A stretch of DNA of 11,517 bases, from assembly GCA_021741085.1 (NCBI GenBank), contig JAIOYM010000037.1, positions 1-11,517 of the forward strand, given 5' to 3'. Numbering within the stretch: the stretch's first letter is position 1; every line of letters starts with the position of its first letter. Below are positions 1 through 7,040 of the stretch, piece by piece. The stretch comes from Rickettsiaceae bacterium (GTDB taxonomy: Bacteria > Pseudomonadota > Alphaproteobacteria > Rickettsiales > Rickettsiaceae). The notes under the pieces were generated by a model. It was not told the DNA's origin, ran no database searches, and saw only the letters and a list, made by a program, of their open reading frames with translations. The position numbers were made by a program, and so were the translations under genes.

Positions 1-915
1 GTAATTTGCAGACATTAGAAAATATCGCAGTACTTCCCCGGGAACAGATTTATCTCTCATTTCTTTTACAGTAATAAAATTCCTTAAAGATTTACTCATC
101 TTGTGTTTATTAACTGTAAGAGTTCCGTTATGAACCCAATATTTAGCAAACTGGCTATCTTTAAAAGCACATTTAGCTTGAGCTATTTCGTTGGTATGAT
201 GAGGAAATATAAGATCTACACCACCACCGTGTATATCAAAATTTTCTCCCAAATGCTTATTGCTCATAGCAACACATTCTATATGCCAACCAGGTCTACC
301 TTCACCCCAAGGGCTATCAAATATAGACGACTCTATATCACCTTCTTCTTTTGCCTTCCATAACGCAAAATCGTGACTGTGATTTTTATCCTGCAAATTT
401 TCTATACGCACATTTTCTATTAGATCATCAATATTTCTATTTGCTAATTTACCGTATTCTGCGAATTTTTGTACTGAAAAATACACATTATTTTCTGCAG
501 TCACATAAGCATAATTTTGAGCTATAAGCTGTTCAATTATTGCTATCATTTCAGAGATATGCTCCGTAGCCTTTGGCTCTAATGTTGGTTTCAAGCAGCC
601 TAAATAAGCTACGTCGTCATGAAAATTCGCAATCATGTTTGTAGTTAATTCACCTATGGTGATATGTTGTTCTTTTGCTCTTTGGTTAATTTTGTCATCA
701 ACATCAGTTAAATTTCTAACATAAGTAACATTACCTTTGCCATAAATCCCTGAAAGAATTCTATATAATACATCATATACAACCTCTACTCTTGCGTTAC
801 CTATATGTATGTAATCGTAAACAGTGGGGCCACAAACATACATTTTTACTATATTTGCTATATTAGGAATGAAGATTTCGGTTTTATTTGTTAGGCTATT
901 ATAAAGATTAAGCAT
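1..915 (-). CDS. cysS: Cysteinyl-tRNA synthetase, C-terminal end beyond the window
   Basis: CysRS is a cytoplasmic class I synthetase that activates cysteine with ATP and loads it on tRNA-Cys. The reading frame is open from an ATG at 915 down to base 1, giving the first 305 residues. I see CGPTVYD (28-34), the HIGH-type signature as HIGNAR (37-42), GWHIEC (209-214), a GGGVDLIFPHHTNE stretch (230-243) and KMSKS (272-276). The zinc ligands expected from the E. coli enzyme (C28, C209, H234, E238) fall at C28, C214, H239 and E243 with the same relative spacing. The catalytic half is therefore complete and the anticodon-binding part is outside the window. The start fits the family N terminus, although no clear Shine-Dalgarno precedes it. 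It lies 60 bp downstream of the ABC transporter gene on the same strand and may be cotranscribed. A TATAAT at 948-953 (minus strand) could give it its own promoter, but I see no matching -35. Confidence 0.97.
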   Translation of the reverse strand, partial: MLNLYNSLTNKTEIFIPNIANIVKMYVCGPTVYDYIHIGNARVEVVYDVLYRILSGIYGKGNVTYVRNLTDVDDKINQRAKEQHITIGELTTNMIANFHDDVAYLGCLKPTLEPKATEHISEMIAIIEQLIAQNYAYVTAENNVYFSVQKFAEYGKLANRNIDDLIENVRIENLQDKNHSHDFALWKAKEEGDIESSIFDSPWGEGRPGWHIECVAMSNKHLGENFDIHGGGVDLIFPHHTNEIAQAKCAFKDSQFAKYWVHNGTLTVNKHKMSKSLRNFITVKEMRDKSVPGEVLRYFLMSANY

Positions 916-975
916 AATATTTGGTAATTGTTTCGATGGGTTAAAGCATTATAGAACTTAGGCTCTATTAAATCT

Positions 976-2685
976 TTATACGTTATTAGCGTAAAGTTCG
1001 CAAGATTTTAGTAATTCGTTATGACTACCTTCAGCAGATATTCTACCTTTATCCATAACTATAATTTTGTCGGCATTCTTTATACTTTTTATCCTATGAG
1101 CAATGTAGATTACAGTCTTGCCTTTGACATGATTTTTTATGTTATCTATTATTCTTTCTTCCAAAGCAAAATTCATTGCACTGGTTGCTTCATCAAATAT
1201 AATAATTTCACTATCAGAAGCAAGAGCTCTTGCTATTGATATTCGTTGTTTTTGTCCACCTGAAAGAAAATCAGCTTTGTTATTTAAAATCGTTTCGAAT
1301 TTCTCGGGTAATTTTTCTAAAACTTCTTCAAGACAAACTATTTGTACCAATTCGGATATTTTTTCCTTCGTTATATTTTTATTTGCAAAAGCTATATTTT
1401 CATGCAAACTAATAGAAAACAACATAGGGTCTTGAGGTACATAAGATATTACTCTAGGCACTATTTCATCAGCCATTTCATGCGCCGAGATATCACCAAT
1501 CTTAACTTCGCCAGTTTGTTCATTTGAATAAAAGCCTAAAATAGTCTTCGCCAAGCTACTTTTACCGCTACCTGATGGCCCAACTATTGCGATGAAAGAT
1601 CCTTGCGGTATATTTAGGTTTATGTCTTCTAAAATTTTGTTGTCATCGCCTAGAGTGATACTAAGATTTTGAATATTTATAGCGAAATTATCAGGCTTAC
1701 TCTTAAGACTATGTGTATTAGTATTCTCATGACTACCAATTAAAGCAAACAATCTATCTAACTCCACATTTTGTATGAACAAGTTGGATAGAGGCTCCAT
1801 TAAACCAATAACGCTGGTAGACATAATTATGGCGTAAAATATGAAGGAAATTAAAGTGCCTGGAGCTAGCTTGTGTTCAATTACATCGAGTCCACCTAGC
1901 CATATTATTGCAATAATTAAATTTAATGATCCAGCTATAGTTACTGTAAAAAATATTGAGCGATATCTTTGTTTTAAAGTGCTGATTGATATGAATTGCT
2001 CACTTAGTAGGTTAAATTCATCTATTAATCTATTGTTTTGTCTGAAAGCTTTTACTAATTTATAATTTGTAAAACTTTCTTCCATTCTGCCAAATAATTT
2101 GTTTGCCAAATTTTGAAACATCAAATTGTAATTTTTTAAAACCCGTCTGAGTAGAAAAATTGGTATTAATAATAAAGTAATTAAGAAAAAGAAACTAAAA
2201 GCTAATTTTCTATCTTCGTAGAACATCATTATTATACTAAATACAGTAAATAAAATATTTCGTAGCATGAACGAAAATATATTGGTAATGAATTGTTCCA
2301 AAATTTTCATACCAGAATTAATATTATCCAAAATATCGGTAATTTTGTTAGTTTCAAAAAAAGTTATATTTTTGGTCATTAGATTTTTATATATTTCAGT
2401 TCTCAAATCACTAGTAATAGATTCTGTGACTATTCCCAAATTGTAAGATCTTATATAGCTGCCACAGGAAAAAACCAATACACATAAAAGTGCATATATG
2501 GCATAAACATTTAAGGCTTTTATATCTTGATTACTGATTGCAAGATCGATAAATTTCTGTACTATTTTTCCCAAACATAGAATCGCCAAGCTAACTATTA
2601 TTACAGACAAGATTGTAATCAATATGTTGCGGCGATGTTTTAGCAATTGTGGTTTTAAATGTAAGAAAATTTTTGATAAAATCAT
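976..2685 (-). CDS. MsbA-like half-size ABC exporter (fused membrane and ATPase domains)
   Basis: This 569-residue protein has the type IV exporter plan: an N-terminal transmembrane domain (about 1-315) fused to a nucleotide-binding domain (about 335-569). It should act as a homodimer in the inner membrane. Hydrophobic spans are visible near 21-40, 60-77, 135-155, 161-180, 245-264 and 277-295. The ATPase has Walker A GPSGSGKS (369-376), the Q-loop Gln in YVPQDP (Q418), the signature LSGGQKQR (474-481), Walker B IIIFDE (494-499) with the catalytic Glu, and the H-loop His (H530). The D-loop reads TSAMN rather than the usual TSALD, so Asn505 sits where Asp is normal. Substrate cannot be told from sequence. 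Lipid/lipid A flipping (MsbA) is the best-known role of this architecture, but peptide or drug export is equally possible, so I give no gene symbol. Its start at 2685 has no obvious Shine-Dalgarno. It is divergent from uvrC and precedes cysS. Confidence 0.93.
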   Translation of the reverse strand: MILSKIFLHLKPQLLKHRRNILITILSVIIVSLAILCLGKIVQKFIDLAISNQDIKALNVYAIYALLCVLVFSCGSYIRSYNLGIVTESITSDLRTEIYKNLMTKNITFFETNKITDILDNINSGMKILEQFITNIFSFMLRNILFTVFSIIMMFYEDRKLAFSFFFLITLLLIPIFLLRRVLKNYNLMFQNLANKLFGRMEESFTNYKLVKAFRQNNRLIDEFNLLSEQFISISTLKQRYRSIFFTVTIAGSLNLIIAIIWLGGLDVIEHKLAPGTLISFIFYAIIMSTSVIGLMEPLSNLFIQNVELDRLFALIGSHENTNTHSLKSKPDNFAINIQNLSITLGDDNKILEDINLNIPQGSFIAIVGPSGSGKSSLAKTILGFYSNEQTGEVKIGDISAHEMADEIVPRVISYVPQDPMLFSISLHENIAFANKNITKEKISELVQIVCLEEVLEKLPEKFETILNNKADFLSGGQKQRISIARALASDSEIIIFDEATSAMNFALEERIIDNIKNHVKGKTVIYIAHRIKSIKNADKIIVMDKGRISAEGSHNELLKSCELYANNV

Positions 2686-2795
2686 TTTTAATATTGATAT
2701 ACTAAAATACAGCTAATATATTATGTTTTATCATTTTGTAGCCTTAAGCGCTATATATTTTAGCTTATAAATTACATCTATTAATTAAGTACCAT
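2686..2795. promoter_or_regulatory. Divergent control region between the ABC exporter gene and uvrC
   Basis: This 110-bp, very AT-rich spacer must carry the promoters of both flanking genes, since they are transcribed away from each other. It contains a 10-bp AT-only palindrome (2714-2723), a TTGTAG that could serve as a plus-strand -35 (2736-2741), and TATATT (2753-2758) and TATAAA (2766-2771) as possible -10 boxes. None of these is at the standard 16-18 bp spacing, so I do not name a specific promoter. Neither flanking start codon has a convincing Shine-Dalgarno. Confidence 0.35.
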
Positions 2796-4607
2796 ATGTC
2801 ATTTGGCAGAGAGTTGTTACAGAAGAAATTGGCAGAAACACCCGAGCTACCAGGTGTTTATCAGATGTTTGACGAGCACGGTAAAATTTTATATATCGGC
2901 AAAGCTAAAAACTTACGTAAACGTCTAAGTAATTATACAAGACCAGATTTACCATTACGCACGGCACGAATGGTATTTTTAATCAGGGAGTTGGAGTATA
3001 TAATTACAAGGAATGCTGCAGAAGCTCTACTTTTAGAAGCGAGCTTAATAAAAAAAATGCAGCCAAGATTTAATGTGTTATTGAAAGACGATAAATCTTT
3101 TCCCTATATTAAAATAGATTTAGAGAATGAATTTCCCCAAATTATAAAATACAGGGGTAAAGTTACAAATTCTTCATTATTATACGGGCCATTTTCATCA
3201 TCAAACGACGTAGATACAGCGATCAGTGAACTGCAGAAAATATTTTTACTTCGTACCTGTAGTGATTATTATTTTGCTACAAGAAAACGCCCATGTCTTC
3301 TTTACCAAATCAAGAAATGTAGCGCTCCTTGTACTGGCAAAATTGATAAAGAAAACTATGCTGCTTTGGTAAATCAAGCAAAAAATTTTCTATCAGGAAA
3401 GGTTAGTATAGTTCAAGCACAGCTTTCCAAACAAATGCAACATTATAGCGATGCATTGGAATTTGAACGTGCGGCAGAATTAAGAGATAGAATAAAAGCA
3501 CTCAGTATTATTCAAGGCAGATCTAGCAATTTAAACAGCAATATAAAAGATGCTGATGTGATTGTTGCCCTACAGCAAAATGGTCAATATTGCGTTCAAA
3601 TTGTTTTTTATAGGGCAGGGCAATATTACGGATATAAAAGCTATTTCCCACAAAACACCGAAGGAGTTAGTTACGAAGAAGTATTGGGTAATTTTTTAGG
3701 ACTTTTTTATCAGAGTCACATACCGGCGGAAACTATAATTTTAGAAAAATCAATAGAGGATATCGATGTTATAGTCTCTGCATTGAATTTGCTCCATCAT
3801 ATCGATGTCAAAATTATTGTAAATGATGAAAGGAAATACACCGATGTGCTTAATAATGCCTTGCAAAACGCAAAAGTAGCTCTTGATAATAAATTAAAAT
3901 TTTTCCTACAAAACAAAGAAACTTTAGAAGAGCTACAAAAATTATTCGAGTTAGATAATTTACCCACAAGAATTGAAATATATGATAATAGCCATATTAT
4001 GGGTCAATATGGTGTTGGAGTTATGGTAGTTAGTACACAAGACGGTTTTGCTAAGGATCAATATCGTAGTTACAATATAAAGTCTACAATAGGAAAGCAT
4101 GGAGGAGATGATTATCAAATGTTAAGAGAAATGTTAACTCGTAGATTAAATAAATTAGATGATAACAACAAACCAGATTTACTTATTATTGATGGTGGTA
4201 AGGGGCATATGTCAACAGCATTAGAGGTGATAGAAAAAATTGCTCCAGATATAAAATTTGTTTGTATGGCAAAAGGCGTAGACAGAAATGCTGGCAAAGA
4301 GTTTTTCCATATGCCCAACAAAGAGCCTTACACTCTTGATAAAAACACAAAATTAATGAAATATTTGCAAATACTGCGTGATGAAGCACATAATTTTGCT
4401 ATAACAACGCATAGAAAAAAACGAATTAAATCGATATCATTTTCTTCTTTGGATGCTATGCCAAATATAGGCCAAATGAGAAAAACACTTCTTCTAAAGC
4501 ATTTTGGTTCTCTAGATGCTATAAAGCAAGCAACGCTGGAACAAATCAGCAATATAAGTGGCATAGGAACCAAAATTGCAAAGCAAATTTATGATTCCTT
4601 GAGGTGA
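2796..4607 (+). CDS. uvrC: UvrABC excinuclease subunit C
   Basis: UvrC is the dual-incision nuclease of nucleotide excision repair. It is recruited by UvrB and cuts 3' then 5' of the lesion. The 603 residues match the family in length and domain order. An N-terminal GIY-YIG nuclease has PGVY (19-22), YIG (33-35) and the likely catalytic Glu in LLLEASLIK (E81). Four cysteines, C155, C167, C175 and C179, have the same 12/8/4 spacing as those reported to hold an iron-sulfur cluster in UvrC. A UVR motif that pairs with UvrB lies around 205-240 (ALEFERAAELRDRI). The C-terminal RNase H-like nuclease has YDNSH (D397), IDGGKG (D466) and RDEAHNFA (H532). Two helix-hairpin-helix motifs follow (about 553-600, with PNIG and SGIG turns). 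All key residues are present, so the enzyme should be active. It is a single-gene unit, divergent from the ABC exporter gene and convergent with the next gene 31 bp downstream. Confidence 0.98.
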   Translation: MSFGRELLQKKLAETPELPGVYQMFDEHGKILYIGKAKNLRKRLSNYTRPDLPLRTARMVFLIRELEYIITRNAAEALLLEASLIKKMQPRFNVLLKDDKSFPYIKIDLENEFPQIIKYRGKVTNSSLLYGPFSSSNDVDTAISELQKIFLLRTCSDYYFATRKRPCLLYQIKKCSAPCTGKIDKENYAALVNQAKNFLSGKVSIVQAQLSKQMQHYSDALEFERAAELRDRIKALSIIQGRSSNLNSNIKDADVIVALQQNGQYCVQIVFYRAGQYYGYKSYFPQNTEGVSYEEVLGNFLGLFYQSHIPAETIILEKSIEDIDVIVSALNLLHHIDVKIIVNDERKYTDVLNNALQNAKVALDNKLKFFLQNKETLEELQKLFELDNLPTRIEIYDNSHIMGQYGVGVMVVSTQDGFAKDQYRSYNIKSTIGKHGGDDYQMLREMLTRRLNKLDDNNKPDLLIIDGGKGHMSTALEVIEKIAPDIKFVCMAKGVDRNAGKEFFHMPNKEPYTLDKNTKLMKYLQILRDEAHNFAITTHRKKRIKSISFSSLDAMPNIGQMRKTLLLKHFGSLDAIKQATLEQISNISGIGTKIAKQIYDSLR

Positions 4608-4638
4608 AGATTAAATTAAAATTTGTTTGACTAGAGCT

Positions 4639-6270
4639 TTATCGTAATCTGAGATTCTTGTCAACTTGTTGAATTTGAGGCTTCTTGTCAATATCTTTAT
4701 TGGGTTCAATCCGCTTCATAAAAAAGTTTTTTATACTTTTACCTATTGTCTGAGCTTCCTTTTTAACCCCTGTAGTTGTCTTCTTCTCGTCATTTGCTAC
4801 TAGAGCTGAATTTCCTTCGATTTTTACACCGTTATCTAAAGCGTATGTTATTGGATCCTTTCCTTCAATTTTTACGCCTTTATCTATAGCGTATGTTATT
4901 GGATCCTTTCCTTCAATTTTTACGCCTTTATCTATAGCGAATATAACAGGATCTTTATCTTCAATAGTCTTATTGTTTTTGATAGAATAAAGTATTCTGC
5001 TTTCCTGCAACTCTTGTATACAAACATCTTTGATTTTGGATGAATTATTCTGTAATGGTATTTTGAGGGCATCTTTATTTAAAAGTTTATCTAAGTTAGC
5101 ATAGTATGCTTTGATCTGCTCCTGTTTCGCAGTACCAGAATTGACAATAAATACTTCAGGTATAAATTTGCCTTCAGGAAAATAATTTGCTACCATTTTA
5201 TTATCGCTTGTAAGGTATTTTTTTAACTCATCAACTTCTTTAAATGTAACCTCTTTGCCATCATTAGGATCATAGAAAAATATATTTTTCTTTTCATCCA
5301 TATAGCAACCCATAGCATGATTTTTTGTATTTAAACCAAATAGAACCCCGGGTTGAAGTATGTAGTCTAAATTTTCCAGACTACGTTCTACGCGGTTGTC
5401 TTTATTAACCACTTTTTGTATCATGGGTTTTTCTATGTTATCACTAGGATCAACAAGATAGAAACCCTGCATAATACGATCCCGATTTTCCTCTTCGCTT
5501 TTTAAATATTTTTGATCTTTTTTATCTGCAACGCCTACTAGATCAAGTTCTTTAGCAATGTGATTACTGTTTTGTGTAGCTAGTATATAATTAGTAAGTA
5601 GTGCTACATCTTTCTTGGTTACTTCGTTAGGGTTTTGTATGTTAGTAATTTTATTAAAAACATCCGTCATAATTCCAGTTGGATTTCCCTCTTTTGTTGT
5701 ATTACCTATATTTTCTTGCCTTTTGTTCCAAAGCCAAAGAGAAGTTAAACCAAAGCACATACCCATTGGAGATATTACTTCCGGAATTTGTTCTGCTCTT
5801 GTGAATAATTTCTTTTGATGATTGTTTATGCTATTTTCAAGGTTTTGCAAAGCTTTTGGAAAATCCGATGATTTTTTAAGATTCGGTGGCAATTTATTTT
5901 GCAAATCACCACCAACGAATGGTATAATTTCTTTTTCTAACTCTAAAATGTTGGTATAATCACTTGCAAGATTGTTTGGTTTCCTATTTAAAAGCAAAAA
6001 CCGCTCTATCTTCTCCAGATAAACAGATTTATCTGAATTGATATCCGGTAAATTATGTTGATTTTTAATAGCTGACAATTTTTCTGTTACCTCCATTTGC
6101 ACCAAATTAAAGGATTTATAATCATCTACAAATTTTTTTGCCTTTTTATCCTCAAACAAATCTGGATAATTCTGATAAATAGCTTTAATAATATTATCTT
6201 GAGGTGGAAGTTCTTGCGTTACTGTGTATGGTTTATCTAAGTTTTCATTTTTATCCCCTGTAGCTTTCAT
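4639..6270 (-). CDS. Uncharacterised protein with a possible C58 (YopT-like) cysteine protease triad and C-terminal 16-residue repeats
   Basis: I do not recognise this 543-residue protein as a named family. It is hydrophilic, with no signal peptide or membrane span. Residues 20-160 look mostly helical and charged. A central region has SPMGMCFGLTSLWLW (167-181), with Cys172 in a setting like the catalytic Cys of papain-fold effectors, then NHAMGCYMD (His318) and FYDPNDG (Asp334). The His-to-Asp distance of 16 residues equals that in YopT (H258, D274), and the Cys-to-His distance of 146 compares with 119 there. Residues 436-483 are three 16-residue repeats of the form IEGKDPITYAIDKGVK, followed by a partial fourth. 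The tail (503-543) is lysine/arginine-rich and ends in RLR, which would suit a type IV secretion signal; that is inference only. The start at 6270 has AGGT (6277-6280) as a Shine-Dalgarno at good spacing. The gene is convergent with uvrC. A non-enzymatic role is possible. The ORF itself is secure and the protease call is tentative. Confidence 0.85.
   Translation of the reverse strand: MKATGDKNENLDKPYTVTQELPPQDNIIKAIYQNYPDLFEDKKAKKFVDDYKSFNLVQMEVTEKLSAIKNQHNLPDINSDKSVYLEKIERFLLLNRKPNNLASDYTNILELEKEIIPFVGGDLQNKLPPNLKKSSDFPKALQNLENSINNHQKKLFTRAEQIPEVISPMGMCFGLTSLWLWNKRQENIGNTTKEGNPTGIMTDVFNKITNIQNPNEVTKKDVALLTNYILATQNSNHIAKELDLVGVADKKDQKYLKSEEENRDRIMQGFYLVDPSDNIEKPMIQKVVNKDNRVERSLENLDYILQPGVLFGLNTKNHAMGCYMDEKKNIFFYDPNDGKEVTFKEVDELKKYLTSDNKMVANYFPEGKFIPEVFIVNSGTAKQEQIKAYYANLDKLLNKDALKIPLQNNSSKIKDVCIQELQESRILYSIKNNKTIEDKDPVIFAIDKGVKIEGKDPITYAIDKGVKIEGKDPITYALDNGVKIEGNSALVANDEKKTTTGVKKEAQTIGKSIKNFFMKRIEPNKDIDKKPQIQQVDKNLRLR
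4822..4965 (-). repeat. 48-bp in-frame tandem repeat, three copies plus a partial fourth
   Basis: In codon phase the copies are 4918-4965, 4870-4917 and 4822-4869, with a decayed remnant reading on toward 4804. Each encodes a 16-residue unit, roughly IEGKDPITYAIDKGVK. On the plus strand, 4811-4858 and 4859-4906 differ at about 4 of 48 positions. The next unit (4907-4954) shares its first 33 bases with 4859-4906 and then diverges at 6 positions. The unit is a multiple of three, so gain or loss of copies keeps the reading frame. The high identity suggests recent duplication. Confidence 0.95.
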
Positions 6271-6305
6271 AAAAATACCTAAATTTAAGTTAACTAATCA
6301 CTATA

Positions 6306-6340
6306 ATTATAGGTTAATTTTCTTTAATTAATTGAGTCAA
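6306..6340 (-). promoter_or_regulatory. Possible promoter of the 543-residue protein gene
   Basis: Within the 191-bp gene-free spacer 6271-6461, the minus strand carries TTGACT (6335-6340), a close match to the sigma-70 -35 box, and a perfect TATAAT (6306-6311). They are 23 bp apart, longer than the usual 16-18. Either the -10 is the overlapping weaker TAACCT (6311-6316, 18-bp spacing) or the TATAAT works with a poor -35. The TATAAT lies 35 bp upstream of the start codon, a reasonable leader length. I see nothing else of note in this spacer. Confidence 0.35.
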
Positions 6341-6461
6341 GTTAAAGCATACAAAATTTCATTAGTATTAAAAATTTAGTGGTGTATTTACGACAACAGA
6401 TTTGAAATTTACGAAATAGTTTTTATTCTATGATGTTTATGAGTGGAGCTTATAGGCTCTT

Positions 6462-7040
6462 TCAAGAATCTTGCGCAACTTTTTTAATTATAAAATGTAG
6501 CCTGGTTTTGATGAAATTTTTTGATTTATAATTCTGCTGAAACATATCATTATGATTCAACTTTAAAATGTAGAGTTCTGAATTTAATGGTAATTGTGAA
6601 CGTATATAATTTGTAGTTTCAATAGAATCTTGGATTTTAGTAGTGTCAAAATTTATTATCAAATAATATATATTTACTTGCGCAGTGCCTTCAAATCTTT
6701 TCTCCTGTAATACTGTTGAAATTGTTGGTGTGTATATTTTTTTATTAGCTATAAGCTCTGTGGAAATTTTTTTTACCAGCAGCGATATTTCACAAGGCGT
6801 AATAGCCTTATAAGATATAAATTTATCTTCAGGTAAATTGTTAGCTACATCCAATATTGTCAATTTCTTTTGCGATAATTTAATATTATATAACGCATCT
6901 TTGTAATCTTTTTTTAGGTTTTTTAAATTATTAGTTAATTGATAAATTACAGCAAAAGTGGAAGCTAATAAAATCAGCGTTATGATAAAATGCTTTATCA
7001 AACTATTGCGTAGAAATATTATTTTGTCTGCTAAATTCAT
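6462..7040 (-). CDS. Single-span membrane protein, PilO/GspM-like layout
   Basis: The 192-residue protein has a short basic cytoplasmic start (1-16), one membrane span (about 17-34), a lysine-rich, probably coiled-coil stretch (about 36-62) and a periplasmic domain (about 72-190). That domain has alternating strands and helices, for example VNIYYLIINF (122-131) and a final strand TRLHFIIKKV (179-188). This is the plan of PilO in type IV pili and GspM in type II secretion, which form the inner-membrane platform with PilN/GspL. Sequence similarity is too weak for me to name it outright. Its ATG overlaps the stop codon of the upstream gene (ATGA at 7037-7040), which fixes the start and implies translational coupling. 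The upstream product looks like a PilM-PilN fusion, and M-N-O is the standard gene order. The alternative is an unrelated small envelope protein. Confidence 0.82.
   Translation of the reverse strand: MNLADKIIFLRNSLIKHFIITLILLASTFAVIYQLTNNLKNLKKDYKDALYNIKLSQKKLTILDVANNLPEDKFISYKAITPCEISLLVKKISTELIANKKIYTPTISTVLQEKRFEGTAQVNIYYLIINFDTTKIQDSIETTNYIRSQLPLNSELYILKLNHNDMFQQNYKSKNFIKTRLHFIIKKVAQDS

Noticed and set aside
103..363. 86-codon plus-strand ORF
   Set aside because: It lies antisense within cysS, whose minus-strand frame shows all expected CysRS motifs. The translation has no recognisable features.
4608..4638. Shared bidirectional terminator between uvrC and the convergent gene
   Set aside because: The 31-bp gap has only an AT-rich imperfect palindrome and no GC-containing stem.
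6441..6462. Possible terminator after the PilO/GspM-like gene (GAGC / GCTC arms)
   Set aside because: The stem is only 4 bp, or 5 with a G-U pair, and no U-tract follows on either strand.
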